64,000 bases of DNA, taken from NCBI RefSeq assembly GCF_040115645.1, contig NC_089547.1, positions 744,001 to 808,000 on the forward strand. Reading direction: 5' to 3'. Position numbers and translations under genes: made by a program. Source of the DNA: Euwallacea fornicatus (taxonomy: Eukaryota; Arthropoda; Insecta; Coleoptera; Curculionidae). This document shows positions 9,930 through 22,639 of this stretch, piece after piece. The notes under the pieces are model-generated. The model did no database searches and was not told the origin of the DNA. It saw only the letters and a list, made by a program, of their open reading frames with translations. How positions within the stretch are numbered: the first letter of the stretch is position 1; each line of letters opens with the position of its first letter.

Positions 9930-12150
9930 AAAGCAATAAATTACTCGGTCGAACGCGCCGCCACGATAAACCCTTTTTTCCTTTGTTTTTACCTGCAGCG
10001 GCCCCACACGAGTTGTAACCATAACAATACTTCTTCTATTTTGCACAACTGATTGAGTTTCAACCTAATGATTCACATTATTCAATCAAATGCATATTTA
10101 TTTAGACAGGATTTAATAATGTGTATATTAGCTTAATTCGCTGAACGCCATGTTTTGTAGAAAACGGATGTTTTTTTCCTGAAATAAATGTCTTGTTGAA
10201 ATAAACGATAAAAAAATTAAAGCGAAGATTAATCTTTTTTGAAGTAATTGGTCATTTATCTTTTCAATGTTACAGTGCCTTTTTTCCTTTTGTTTTCTGT
10301 TTTTTTGCTTCCTTTTTTTTTGACAAAATAGTACCCACGCAGAAATGTAGTCGCAAAAGTGGTGTCTCGGAACGACAGACATCAATCAATTTCCATTACC
10401 ATATTAGCCAAATTCTTAGATTATAACGCGACAGATAAGTATATACATATGTGCTATCCACATGTTAACTGGACGTCTGTATAGCCTTCAATCGTGTCAA
10501 CACTTATTGAGAAAATATAGCAAAAACGTAAAAATTAAGTTTCCACTTTCTTGTGAGTTTCCAATGAATTTCTAATAAATTCAAAAAAAGCAATGTAATT
10601 TCGAACTGCGAAAAACAATAAACACACTTTCAATATGTGAAAAATATGGTGGGTGTTCCTTTTATTCACACGGACGAATCGCTAATATTTTTTAAAATGC
10701 TCTATTATCTTTTCTGCAATTTTGACCGTCTCTTTGCAGCACAGATATCACAAAAAAAACTTTTATATTGCATAGAGTCCGTTCAAAGCAAGGCTGCAAT
10801 TGTAAATATTAGATTAGAGAAGAACGCTGTTGGTAATTCATTTCATACCGAATTTTTACGAGACGAAGAATAGTGAATAAATAAATAATGTCGAATGGTA
10901 ATCAGTAATTGGCGCCCAGAATCATTGTTTAAAAAAGTCTGAATGGAATATTAAAAATTCTTTTTTAAGTAGGTCACTTGAAAATTTTAAACAGTCACTT
11001 AATTTTAAGGTCGGTTAAAAATTGGAGGAAATTGCGTTTAAAAGTAGTAGAAAATTGTTGAAATTTTCTGATAATATTGTCTGGGTCACTTCAGTATTCC
11101 TTATCAGGTCTATTGAAACTATTTCAAATATTCAAAAAATGTTCTTATCCAGATATAATTGATAATAATTATGAATTAACTTATAAACTTTTTGTCTTGC
11201 CTTACAAATTCAAGAAAAGTCCACTCCGAAGTTTTAGGGCAGAATCTGATTTTTATTTTTTATATAAGTATTGCGGGTTAGTTACTACGAAATTCTGGAA
11301 AATTCTTATTCAGTTGAGCGCAAAAACACTAATACATGCCACCCTGTGTGGTGTGACTTGTGTTAGTTGGCAAATATCTGGAGATTGTTTTCAGAATATC
11401 CTGCTTATCTGCTTCTACAGAGCGTAATTTATAATCGTAAAGTCGCGATAATTCTTGATAAAATTTCCACAATTTTCCGGAAAAAATCTTACTTTTACGA
11501 CGGTAGTCTTCATAGAACTTATACATTTCCGACCTGTTTTTGTCGCAAAAATTACTGCTCCAGGGAAGCCCAGGGTTTGCTCATATACCCTACTCACATG
11601 TACATGCTGCCGGGAACATCCGTTGCTCAGCAACCCAAGCAAATAATTCGCTGGGAAAATATTTCCGTACGGTGTAGATATTTAAAATTTATACATTTAA
11701 AGATAATTCGGGTAATATTTTCTCTGACTGTTATCTGCTCAGAATGCATAGTAAGTAAAATTCATAGCCACACATTAACCAAACTTGAAGCAACATGGAA
11801 TTTCAGATTGATCAGAATTACGCGCAAAATTGTTTTTTCAAATCAGCTTGGTTGACATTTCATAAATTCAAGAAAAATTATGATCAAGTCTAATGAAATG
11901 TTGCTCCGATTTCCCGAAAATTTTTCGGTAACGCTATCGTCCGAAGTGACATAACATCCAACTAACTGACTGCGTAGGTAAATTATGTTGACATATTGTT
12001 TCTCTTGATCCCATTAGTCGTGCCCACATTCAAATACACTTGTTCCTTTATTCATTCCTTGTGGCTTTTAATCATAATCATAGTAATTTTCCCCCATTGT
12101 GATGCCCCCTCTCCCCTTGCAACCCGCTGCCACCTATCGGCGAAGACTAA
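9930..12150. other. Intergenic DNA
   Basis: Long AT-rich stretch. A 65-codon minus-strand frame at 11329-11526 and a 162-codon plus-strand frame at 11367-11855 overlap each other. Neither has recognisable motifs, so neither is called as a gene. Confidence 0.35.
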
Positions 12151-12151
12151 G

Positions 12152-12415
12152 TCAAGGCCAATCGCCATCTCGGCACGTGTACAACTGTGGTGACCCAATT
12201 TCGCGCCTAACGGACGGTGCCGATCCCCACCGAACCCTTCCGATCAATAACCGAAAGTCTACAAACCGCTTTTCCTTTGTTTTGTCGACTAGGCGGCGTT
12301 GCCTAGCATTGCGTTCTAGTTTTTCCCCAATTACTTCTTTAAGGTCAGGTAGAGGGAACAAAAAAACGTTTGCCGCCAATGGTAGTATCAGTAAATTTAT
12401 CATTTTATGTGACAT
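12152..12415 (-). CDS. Candidate secreted peptide ORF, 87 aa
   Basis: The frame starts MSHKMINLLILPLAANVFLF, a possible signal sequence, followed by a basic hydrophilic part with several dibasic sites (RQRR, KEKR, VRR) as in peptide precursors. There is no homology that I recognise, no TATA box and no clear poly(A) signal. It could equally be chance in a GC-richer patch just before the promoter-like region that follows. Weak call. Confidence 0.2.
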   Translation of the reverse strand: MSHKMINLLILPLAANVFLFPLPDLKEVIGEKLERNARQRRLVDKTKEKRFVDFRLLIGRVRWGSAPSVRREIGSPQLYTCRDGDWP

Positions 12416-12469
12416 TGAGCGTGACTAATTAATCAATGATGAAGCTATTAGGAAAATGTAATAGTGGCA

Positions 12470-13600
12470 ACGCCACGTCGCGTTCGAGGCCACCTCGATT
12501 TCCCCCGAAACGCGCAACGCAACTCACGTCTCTCATTCGAGGTACGAGTTCGAGCGGAGCGCGCTTTTAAATGTTTCCACGTGAGGTGATTATGTACTAT
12601 TACGCGTTCAAAGCCTGTTCGTATACACCCGTGAGTAATAGCAATAGCGTTCTAATAAGAAAATAAGTTTTTACTTTAGCAAGAAAGGTAAGTATTACAA
12701 ATTTTATTATTTCTATTCTAAGTTCTTATAGGGGTAGGGTCCTTGTACACGTAGCCACTTCCAGTGAGGTCGTTGACCTGTACCCAGTGTACAGCCACGT
12801 GTAATTGGAGTAGAAAGGGCGCTTGTGTCCGCCATGTTTGTCCTAGAAAAAGAGGCGCACACTCCAGGAGAATGAGGCTATCGCATTGCGTCACAGCGTG
12901 CAGGGGGGCGCAGGCCAATCACAGAGCAGGACCGTGGCGTCCCGCTCCCCGCCGCGGCCTTCTAGATCCGCGTTTCAGGAAATTTTCTCATTCCTTGCAT
13001 AGACTTTCTCGTGTGCGGTTGATGTGCTCACTGCGTTCGCGGATTTTTTCTAAAATATTTTATTGATGTTTGTTCATAATCTATTTAATGTGACTATCAA
13101 ATAACAATTGAATTATTGGGAACTCAGCTTGGTTGGCGCGTCCCTATTGTTTTGTAGTCGTGGCCGCTGTTCGAATGTTTTCCGCGACCTACTTTGGCGA
13201 CTTCCGCGTTCTGGCCGCCATCTTGTCGACCCAACCAGTGATGTAATCACGTTATCATAATCGCCTCGTGCCTAGTTCGCTCTGCACTAGTGTTTTTTCA
13301 GCTTCTCAAGTCCTCCAGGAACCTAATAGGAGAGTAGGGGAGTGATTCAGGCTAACTCTGTTACAAGCGGTCAGTCTTTTTCTCTCTCCTATTTGCCTGT
13401 TTTTTGTCAACGAAGGGACCAGAACCAGTTTCAAGGGACAAAGGGCGGTGATGTAACCGCCACGATTCAAGGTTGAATTTTTGCACGCGGTTATTTCATG
13501 GCACGCTCGTCGGTTATTTGGGGAGCGAATTTCGACCAATGGGAAGGCCGGATTAAGAGTTCGCCATCCATAGCAACAGCGGACGTTAGTCAACTGTTCT
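12470..13600. promoter_or_regulatory. CpG-richer, promoter-like region
   Basis: This kilobase is distinctly richer in G+C and CpG than its flanks. It contains CCGCCATNTTG-type motifs (about 12830 and 13215), which on the minus strand read as CAAnATGGCG start contexts, several CCAAT-like motifs (about 13535), and donor-like sites (CCCGTGAGT about 12630, AAAGGTAAGT about 12690). These are features of a housekeeping-type promoter with short first exons. No exon could be assigned, and orientation is undecided. Confidence 0.35.
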
Positions 13601-13619
13601 GTCGGTTTGCTTTGAGTTC

Positions 13620-15170
13620 TGTGAATAATTTGCTAGGAAGTTTGGACTTTATAGTTCCATGTAAAATGTAATCATTTTTGTCGTTGTTTAAATTTTGATT
13701 AGAAAGGATCAGAGTTTCCTTAAAATTCGACTAGATACATCAAGGTCGCCATTAAGCTCTTTGTCTCATCTCAATAAAAAAAAACGAAGCTCCGTATATG
13801 AGTATGATCAAATATATGGAACTTTTGATAATTTTATACACGCTTTGCTAGATAGAATAATTTAGAATAGTAAGTAATAAGAAACTATCTAAAACTGATC
13901 ATGGAACTGACGAATAAAAATTCACCAACTCTGAGGACCACCTTCTACCGCTTGAAACAACGCATTACGGTCGCTCACAGACAAAAAAAACGATTTTCTA
14001 CTGACGTAGTACTTGCCCTACTTAACAATTTTTTTAATTTTCAAAATTGTTTTCCCATTTTAGCCGATTTTCAATTACTCTTGTTAACTGAAATAATCAT
14101 CGTGACGTCACAAAATTCCAGCTGAGATTAGGAGATTATTTAGTCACCTATTAGCATCAGCTGGACAACTCAAAGCGTCACTGGTCACACAACCAGTCGT
14201 CACTTAAGTTACCTGTCAAAGCAAAAAATAATTAAAAAGACATGAGAGATCATTTTTACCGACATGAGCAATGCTTAATCCGGTTAAAGCGCTTCTTTTC
14301 AAATCGTGCATTAAGACACAGGTTCCATAAGACCACAGCACATTGGCGTACGAATGCAAGTTGGCAAAACGAGAAGTAAAGAAACCAGTTGGCAGCAGAT
14401 GAGTGCGTTAATGTACTTACGAAACATCTGTTTTACATAATTTTTTTTTCGATTAAGGTTGCACCCGTAGAATAAAAACTTGTCAGCACTGGAAAATATA
14501 ATTGACATTGAAATTGCGTACATCTATCGTAGCCAACACAACGGAAAAAAAATTACAGTTGCTATGTAGTAATCACAATGGAGCTGGAACCAGTGGGATA
14601 AACTAGTCAAAAGCGTTACGAATTAGAAATAGAATTCTTTTTTGCACTTAGCGAGGTATGTTCCTACTTTTTTTTTAATAAACTTTTTAATCAGATACAA
14701 TTTCATTAAATTTTGATAAAGAAATTACATAAAAATTTTTTATTAACACTTCACGATATGAATTCACAAACTGGAAGGCGCCTTTATAGCGTGGAAAGTG
14801 ATTCAACTGGGTGATTCATGTTGTCGCTGATCATTCACATGTTCACCTGACACTCTCTTCTTAACTTGTTAATTTTCAAAATATTTAAAAAATAATAACA
14901 GATGGTTACAAGACGTCATAAAAAATAATACAGATGGTACAAGATGTCATAAAGTGACAGGTGACAGTTTGTTCATAGTTTAAGACGGGTGAACACTGGA
15001 CGTTTTACAGTATTATTAATAACACAGATAATTGCCTTTTGTGTTAACAATATCAAAAATATTATAAAAAAATGTGTTTTTTTAAATTTCAATTCAATAA
15101 ATAAAATTTTACCATTTTTCTGCAGTCAGCAATATTTTTATTGTTAAAAGTAATAAATCATTATTACATG
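13620..15170. other. AT-rich intergenic DNA
   Basis: Only a short tandem duplication (14887-14950) is visible. Confidence 0.4.
14887..14950. repeat. Imperfect 32-bp tandem duplication
   Basis: Two adjacent units of AAAAATAATA(A)CAGATGGT(T)ACAAGAyGTCAT. Confidence 0.8.
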
Positions 15171-15176
15171 TATTAC

Positions 15177-15341
15177 CACTACTGAGTCCACTACAGGTAT
15201 GTTATTATATCTGACAAATGAGTGATCATCCGACAGCGACGGCCCATGGGGATCCAATGTCGGGAGCCCGAAAACCTGTGCCCCGGCCGTAAATGTTAAT
15301 TTCGAGTTCCCGATCCCCGATCCCGATAATGTGCTTAACAA
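15177..15341 (-). CDS. Candidate coding exon, frame ambiguous
   Basis: A strong acceptor (CTTTCTGATTTTACAG) precedes 15341 on the minus strand, and GTAGTG/GTAATAC provides a donor at 15177. The 165 nt between them are exactly 55 codons, GC-rich against AT-rich flanks, and open in a frame reading GAQVFGLPTLDPHGPSLSDD and onward. A second frame also reads like protein (VKHIIGIGDRELEINIYGRG) but stops 37 codons in. The composition change and splice sites argue for a real exon. The product is unknown and the frame cannot be decided from this window. Confidence 0.35.
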
Positions 15342-15379
15342 CTGTAAAATCAGAAAGAGCATTTAGTTTGTCAGGGTCC

Positions 15380-16680
15380 CTAGCAACAACTCCACTTTGG
15401 ATGGTTGGTGTTATTATAAGGGTTCTTGCAGGGAGAAGAGATTTTCTCGTTTCCTAAGGCATTGTTAATTTGTGTAGAAAAGCTTCTGTATTGGTCGCGT
15501 TGAACTGATGATTTCTAATTTATTTAATCCCGGAATTATAAATTTCGCTGTCAAAATTGAATCCTGATTCCGAAAATTATATTCCCTACCATTCATATCG
15601 TCACTGATCAGAAACATAATTATCAATTACATTACCAGCACGAGCACAAATTTTTTTTAACTTAAAATTCGTGTTGATTAACAGTGAAATTAAGTTCACT
15701 ACGCTTAAAATGTCGCATCTGATTAAAAAAATCCCTTGTATACGCATAGAGTGCCCGTTTTAAGTAGTTAACTGTTATCTCTAAAACGACTGGTTACCAA
15801 AGTCGATTATATCAAGAAATATGTTATTAATGTTTTAAAATATTTATTCAGGCCATTTATCATTGTTAACTCGAATAAATGAATATTTGTGTAAGTGGTT
15901 TTGTAAAAAATTTCGGTGTAACCGGTTTTTTGCTGGTTAGTGTACGTACATATATGTATGTGTGTATGACATGGCAGACTTACAGGGATTATTTGGGTCC
16001 CCGCCCATACACAAGGAGTGTGATTTTTCAGAAAACTTAATTTGAAATATCTGTCTGGAGATATGAAATTTGCACGACAAAGCCGGAAAGTTATAAACAC
16101 GTTTGGAAGAATTATGTTCACTTATGATGGCGCAACACCATCGACAGGGGTGGCTCTGAAATGCGACCTGCGCAAATGTAACTAGTATGCCAATAGTTGG
16201 CTGATCAATAAGATGAAACTGGATAAACTTTGTTAATTCGCCTTTACGTCTACCTACTGCTCGCAGTAAATTTATCAGATTGCAGCAGACTTTCGAACGA
16301 TAAAAAGCTTTTTATGTGCTTTGCAATTTGATAACGTCCAGTCATCAGAGCTTTAACTTTAGATGGTTTTGATTGACTGAAACATGCAGCATGACATATC
16401 TACTTGCAGCAGCATTAATGAAAACCCATTATTATTCCGTACCATTACCGTCAGCTTAAAAACTTCATATAAGGCGTAAAATTTCAAAAATTACTGCGTT
16501 CGGGCAAAATGTATGTTGGTTGATAACACGTTCGACCTTGGTCCGATCCGGCTGAATACGTGTGTGATTCCGGCTTCATTTATTTGCCTCCATCATCACT
16601 CAAAATTACGATGATTTCGGTTATCTAACCGCTGCGCATGCTCGAACCGAACAAGAACCATACCAAATATTTGCCTCTTC
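15380..16680. other. AT-rich intergenic or intronic DNA
   Basis: Nothing recognisable. Confidence 0.4.
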
Positions 16681-16683
16681 TCA

Positions 16684-17106
16684 TTATCTACCCATTTCAT
16701 AGATATTTCCCAAGCCCTGGTCGAATTTGGATTTTCGTTGTGTAACTCGCGCTCCCGTGGCCTCGATTTCTGTTATTTCCGGGGGGCCATATTTACTTGC
16801 AGCCAGCGGCGTCCCCGCGGGCGCCATCTTGACGAGGGCCCGATATTTGCCGTTGTATGCGCTCGTTATAGTAGCGGTGTTTGCAAAAAAGTCCAGGAGC
16901 GAGCTGAAAAGAGTTAAAAGTCGTTGTCGGGGCTTGTCAATGTGACCTTCTTGTGTCAACCCATCATCTATCCCGCGCTGGTTACGTAAGGCCAAAACAG
17001 GTTTGCAGGGAGTCCAGTTTTGAACAATGGACCTTCCAGCCGCGAGTATCGCGCGTTCTAGAGACGCAACGTTTAAACTGAAAATACGGACGATATTTTG
17101 TATCAT
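16684..17106 (-). CDS. Long ORF / possible first exon, 140 codons, unknown
   Basis: A 140-codon frame in a locally GC-rich patch. The part from the internal methionine (CAAGATGGCGCC context near 16825, MAPAGTPLAASKYGPPEI...) has a good translation-start context and could be a first exon; a GTAAAT donor lies shortly after it. The upstream half of the frame may simply be promoter sequence. No domain is recognised. Confidence 0.2.
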   Translation of the reverse strand: MIQNIVRIFSLNVASLERAILAAGRSIVQNWTPCKPVLALRNQRGIDDGLTQEGHIDKPRQRLLTLFSSLLDFFANTATITSAYNGKYRALVKMAPAGTPLAASKYGPPEITEIEATGARVTQRKSKFDQGLGNIYEMGR

Positions 17107-17109
17107 TAT

Positions 17110-18157
17110 GTTATGTCAACTAGCACAGAAAGAGCCGGTTCGGATGGGGGCTTAAATAGGGCACAAGAATGAGAATATTCTACAGTGATTTGTACGATTA
17201 TAGGGGAATAAGCGTTGCCAAATCTAGAACCTTTCAACAGTCTAATAAGTTATGTATACCCGAAACCCACACAATTCATAAACATTCCGCAAATTAGTTG
17301 TAGAGATGCAAAAGCGAAAAAAGCCGATTCAGGCTGTGTATTATACGAGCGAGCGGAACCCTCAAGGTCGCGGTTTCCTGGAACCTTTTTAATGGTTCTT
17401 ATTTGTACGGGTAAATAATATTACTATCAACCTAAATAGCTACAATGGTGTTATTTTCAAACAAGATTCCAAATTTGACGAAAGTATTGAAACGCTTTTC
17501 CACGCTTGGCGTGCAAACATCTTCCTTTTTTCTTTAATGGAAATATTATTTTGCAGGTATGGGCGCGTCATTTCTTTCAAATTTTCGAGTAACCCCTTAT
17601 GCCTTTATAAAAGCAGCATGCGTGGACGGAAGGGTGATTTGATCACACTTAACGGGTACGTTGATGGAAGGTTTAAGAGGAATTATTATATCGATATTAG
17701 AGTTAAACTGCTCTATAATTGGTATTTTTGAACATAAAACAAAATATCTGCCTCTCTGCTACCGATTATATACAATAGTTTCACTCAGATAGCAACCTCC
17801 CCTCGACGAAGTCCATGTCCAATTCGATGTTGCCAATTGATGTAAATCGCCCTTCCTTCTGTCATGCTCCTTCGTTGCCAAATGTGTTAGAGAAGAAATA
17901 TAATGCAGCCATTTCATACGAGCTACTGGCCGCATTCAGCAGACTATCTAGTTGTGCAACTGTTGGGATTTCTGTTGGATGACAAGTTACCCTTCAAAAA
18001 GGTTAAATGACAGTTGACATAATTTTTGCTTCACTTTTCAAATCGTTGCAAAGCTGTTACATAACTGTCACCTGTCCTAAATGTGCCCAGTGTTAAATGC
18101 AAATAACAAATTTACTCAGCTGTTATTGTTTTATAGAAAAATTAATTTTGATTTCTA
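17110..18157. other. AT-rich intergenic DNA
   Basis: Nothing recognisable. Confidence 0.4.
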
Positions 18158-18748
18158 CAGAGTGTCCGGAAATATCGTCGAAATATTTTGGGAGGTGATT
18201 CTGGGTGTTAAAATACTAAAAGAAATTCTAATAAATAAACATCAAAAAGTGCTTCTTAAAGGGGTGACAACCTTTTAAAGAGGGAACTCTGAAGAGGATT
18301 TTTTCGCAATATTTTCGAAACGGTTTAGGACAAAAATTATGAAATTCGGTATACTTAAATAAGTTGAAATGAGAAAAGTATTTTTTGTTAATAATTGTAG
18401 ATTTTAGTCAGGACGTCACATACAGGGAATTTCCTACGTAAAATGTTGCCCTAATTCTTTTGTTTGTGACATTTTTTTTTTTGAATAACATAACAACGTG
18501 ACTGATATTACTAAGTATTTACCGATTATTTACAACAAATGTTAAAAATGGCTTCCATTCATCTCAATGTGTCTTTTCAATTCCTTTAGAAAATATTCCG
18601 AAAAAACCATGTTCAAAATTTCCCCTTTAAGGGGTTCGAGGTCCTCTAAGAAGCAATTTTTGGGGTATTTTTATAAAAACTTTTTTTATTATTTTAACCT
18701 CCAGAATTACCTCCCAAAATATTTGGTCGTTATTTCGGGACACCCTCA
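18158..18748. mobile_element. Mariner-type MITE with long inverted arms
   Basis: A 591-bp element flanked by TA (18156-18157 and 18749-18750). The left end reads CAGAGTGTCCGGAAATAnCG. The right end, reverse complemented, reads TGAGGGTGTCCCGAAATAACG. Both continue through AAATATTTTGGGAGGTrATTCTGG and a further block with TTGCTTCTTA, so the inverted arms are well over 100 bp. There is no coding potential. TA duplication and GGGTGTCCC ends are typical of mariner-mobilised nonautonomous elements. Confidence 0.75.
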
Positions 18749-18759
18749 TAATGAAATTG

Positions 18760-20365
18760 GTGTCACGTAGAAACTTTTTATTTTCCTGAAGAAAAAAAAA
18801 TTAATTTTCCTGAAGGAAATACTTTCCTTCCCACAAAATTCCCTCAGAGTGAAATTCTCGCTAGTGAAATGACTTGACTTCATTTTTGGAGACTTTGCAA
18901 AAATCTCCTATTTCCTCTATAGGTTGGGAAGACAGAACCACTTTCCTCTAGAAAAATGGTTATTAGCGTTGCAAAACCGGCTAGACCAGAAAGCATTGCC
19001 TTGCAGGGCAAACAAATAGAAAAGTCGCAGATGAGGTCTGAAAGCTTGAAGAGCTCTACTAGGCATGTTTTCCGTTCCATGACGTATATGCAATATTTTT
19101 TTGACTACTAACTTTAGTTGATTTAAAATAATCTAAGTTTTCACGGTAAAAACGAAAAAGTGAACATTTTTCAACATTTTCCAGCATTTTCCCGCAGCGA
19201 GAAATAGTTTCATTTTGCGTTGCAAAGGCGGAAAGTAATGCTTTGTAGAGCGAGGCAAGTAAAGCCTAACCGTAGCAGTAGACGAAGAGAGTTCTGTTAA
19301 CGTACAATATTTCTTTACTTCTATAAATGTTTTCAAACACGCTCATATTTTTTAGTATTATTTCTCAGATAAAACGTTACTTTGAGAGAAAAAAAATTAG
19401 CAGAATATGCATACGTTCTGACTAATCGGAAAAAAAGGATTTGTTGATTTCTCTCTCAACTCACTTTTCAAAATATTACTTGCAGACAAGAAAATGGGGC
19501 TGAAAGTGCATTCCTCTGTGCATAAAGCTTGGTTGCTTAATAGAGAATTTCATTCTTGTAGGTACTGGGATATTTTCTTTCAATGCTCTCATTTTCTCGA
19601 TAACAGGTTTGAAGTTCCAAACAACTGTTTACTTCTTGCAGACAAAAAGTATATGCACATGACCAATAGTAATAAATATTACACAAACTTGTTGCAAAAG
19701 CTATTATCCCGCGAGGGAAGGGTTTACGTTCCGAGCCGCAGGCGAGAGACTCAAGACTCTTAAGGAAATACTTGCCATGGAAAGCGAATATGATACTTTA
19801 TCTACGAGCAAAAACCCTTCATCTGCCACTTAATTTTAATCGACTGCTGTCGCTCCCTAACTGAACGTTGAGGAACCGGTCCCGAGGAAGTTATTATATC
19901 AATCTCCTTCATGCTTGCCCGGTCATAAAATACGTTTTCAAAAGCTCCAAATAAATAATCACAAAGGGAAAGAAATTCAAGAAAAAAAGTTCCCATTTAG
20001 AGCTACGAGATTTCAAGAGGCATATGGGGTGCGTTCGATGTCCTCCATGCAGATACCCCTGCTAGTGAGGATACTGTGAAAATCCGGCGGAATTTAACAC
20101 TTTTGTTGGATACCTAAAGGGGCCAAAGCCAGTTAATTGAATTAAGCGAATCCTTCAGATAGATATCCTTACGTAGCCTAAACTCTCAGTAAATACTAGA
20201 AAACGAGTTTTACTGTAATACCGCGTAGCTCTAAATTGCAAATCTCATAAAGGAGAGAGGGCCTGTTAACTTGTTGATAAATTATTATTAAACATTGAAA
20301 AGCAAATACATTAAATAAGACAAAACAATGCTATATTTTTGCATTTGTTTATTTTCTTAAATATT
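18760..20365. other. Intergenic DNA
   Basis: Two diverged direct similarities (about 18985-19015 and 19218-19250, both containing GCGTTGCAAA followed by AATGCyTTG) may be remnants of one repeat. No gene is supported. Confidence 0.35.
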
Positions 20366-20373
20366 ATATATTA

Positions 20374-20903
20374 ATTTGGTAAAAAATGTAATACAAACTC
20401 ACTTAAATACTACATAAACAATGAAAAACTTGTTTGTTGATAGGAAATTGGTTTGTTTTCGATTTTGTGCTCACAAACGATCTTTGTCTATATTTATCTT
20501 TTTATTATTTTTTTGAGTTTGTGAGCAACAAAATCGAGAACAAAAAAATGTCCTATCAGAAAAAACTTCTAAGTTGTTTCTTTACTGTTTAACTGAGTTT
20601 GTATTACATTTTTTACCAAATTTGTGTATTTTCTTCTCAAACACTAATTTGATAAATTTTCAATCACAACACACCATTAAATATACTTTTGAAACACCTT
20701 TAATTTAAGATGCGACTTGATTCATATTGAATTTTTTTTAATGGGCCGTTTTGTGCTGCCAGTGACGTAATCAACATTAAAAAAAAATAAACGCCAAAAA
20801 ATCGCTTTTTTCCTATATAATGCTGCTTTTGAATTTAAATAAGTACCAATTTATTAAAAAGTTAATAGCGGGGGGCATATTAGAGTCGCACGGTATGTAT
20901 ACT
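20374..20903. repeat. Foldback repeat family, copy A
   Basis: The left arm 20374-20479 (from AATTTGGTAAAAAATGTAAT to GCTCACAAAC) is inverted at 20515-20622, making a hairpin of about 105 bp per arm. The flank to about 20903 continues a family also present at 56270-56935. Both copies share ACAAACCAATTTyCTATCAA, AACTGArTTTGTATT, ATGCTGCTTTTGAATTT and a terminal TTAGAGyCrCACrGTATA. No protein is encoded. Mobility is inferred from the two-copy structure. Confidence 0.65.
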
Positions 20904-21109
20904 CCTGTTATTTTCCATAATGTTGCATTTAGCTTGTTACTTCCAATTTCATAACGGAAGACATAAAAACCATTACAAATTAAATTTATCTTGGTATGTG
21001 ACTACATTATGCCCCGTGTTGTAATAAGGTCAAAGAACAGTACGTATTTCATGAATTGCTTTGATAAAATACTACGCGCTTATTAAGTATGTACTTCTAG
21101 ACACTTGTA

Positions 21110-21727
21110 TTGACAAACATAATTCCTCTTATACGTGTACCCTTCCCCACTTCATCCTTGACTCAGCCATTCACCATTCACACATGTTTCGATGGTCATG
21201 TAATACTGGTAGGAAATGAAAAAGTGCGCATTCAGCCCGCCGCTGGCTTGTCCAGGTTGCTGCGCCTAGCGCGGTACGCCTCTGTTCTATTTGATATTCA
21301 TATCGAATCCGGGCTTCTGGCAGCCTTATCCGAAATGCCGAGTCCTCGAATAATAGATATTTCAATTATTTTTATTTGGGTCAGGCTAATTAATCAATTT
21401 CGTTCATGCCCCAATCAAGTGGTTTATTTTGTCAACTCCCCGCAGCTTCTGTTGATTATCTTCATCTGGCGATACTCGATGATGTGGATCTCAATCCCCC
21501 TCCCCTGCTCCACCTCGTTCATTAGATTACTTTTTACCATTGCAGCACTTGGTCCCTTTTATTCTCTCCCTCCTTTGCCTGAGGTACGCCTCTGTGTTTT
21601 GTTTAAATTAGCGTACCCAGAAGCAGCGAGATTTCTGGAGTATCGTTATCGGTCCTTGACGAAAATTCACGCGTTCCACATTTCAGCTAATAATAACCAA
21701 GGAAACGAGGTCAACTCCAAAATCTAG
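21110..21727 (+). CDS. Long ORF of unknown significance, 205 codons
   Basis: One of the longest ATG-to-stop frames in the window. It has several hydrophobic stretches (IIDISIIFIWV, LLLIIFIW, FIRLLFTIAAL) that could be membrane segments, but there is no repeat or family signature that I recognise, no obvious promoter and no transposon ends around it. Codon use is not clearly different from flanking DNA. It may be chance in a relatively GC-balanced patch. Confidence 0.15.
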   Translation: MTNIIPLIRVPFPTSSLTQPFTIHTCFDGHVILVGNEKVRIQPAAGLSRLLRLARYASVLFDIHIESGLLAALSEMPSPRIIDISIIFIWVRLINQFRSCPNQVVYFVNSPQLLLIIFIWRYSMMWISIPLPCSTSFIRLLFTIAALGPFYSLPPLPEVRLCVLFKLAYPEAARFLEYRYRSLTKIHAFHISANNNQGNEVNSKI

Positions 21728-21851
21728 CATAGACTTTCCCTGTGGTTGTGTGCAGCTGGGCTCTTGCAGGACTGGCTCAGTACTAACGCAATCTCCTAAA
21801 TACGGCTCTGACGATGCGTAAAACTTGACGCAAGAAGAATGCGTCACTCAA

Positions 21852-21921
21852 TGAGAGAAAGAGAGACACAGCGAGAAAGCGAGAGAGCAAGAGAGCAAGA
21901 GAGAGAGAGAGAGAGAGAGAG
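21852..21921. repeat. (GA)n microsatellite
   Basis: About 70 bp of GA/GAGAA/AGAGCAAGA repeats ending in a pure GA run. Confidence 0.95.
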
Positions 21922-22639
21922 TGTAAATAGTCAATTTAGGTTATTCTAAGAAAAATATACAGCAATATAGTAGCCTTAGATGCGCGCTGATAAATAGTCT
22001 CTTTGACAAAAATTTGGTAATCTGGAAATGTAAATAGTGGTACGATAGCAATTTACGTAATTAGAACCTCTACCTACGTTGCCCGATAAAAGCCTAAGGA
22101 TGATGTCAAACAGGGCCGGCCTTAGCGAGTCTGCCACATTGAACGAAATTTATAATGACCGTCTCCCTGTTCCCAAGAAAATCTGCCGACCAGGAAGGTC
22201 GGCCGCCCAACCTCGTTGCTCCACGAGGCCCGTAGTGATACCAGGAATTGAATTTTTGAAGCTAAAGCAAGAACTGTTTCGACGTTAGCAGAGTAGATGG
22301 CTGCAGAAGAAGAAAAGATACGAATTATTAGGTATGTCGTTTAGTGTGGACTCAAAGGGGGAAGTTCGAACACACAGAAACATTTTTGTGATGGTACCCT
22401 TCAGTCTACCAACAGCGGATGAGAGGTTATTTCTCTAGATCATGTCAAGGGAGGAGAGGCCTATTGATGAAATATTAGATGAAAAAATTTATTGCAAGTC
22501 ACACACTTCTCAGATAAAAAGTACGACTTTAAATTGCATTGGCTCAGTAAAATTTTCAAAAATATGTCTTCTTTAACTATTATAACTAACAGTGGTTGAT
22601 AAAATCAGATGACTAATTTCCCAGAGCTTACTTCTAACG

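Larger units (their letters stand above)
20910..22630. other. Intergenic DNA with one long ORF and a GA tract
   Basis: The open frame at 21110-21727 and the GA tract at 21852-21921 are listed separately; otherwise nothing. Confidence 0.4.

Noticed and set aside
11329..11855. Overlapping plus- and minus-strand frames of 162 and 65 codons
   Set aside because: No motif, start context or splice support, and both strands are open; probably chance.
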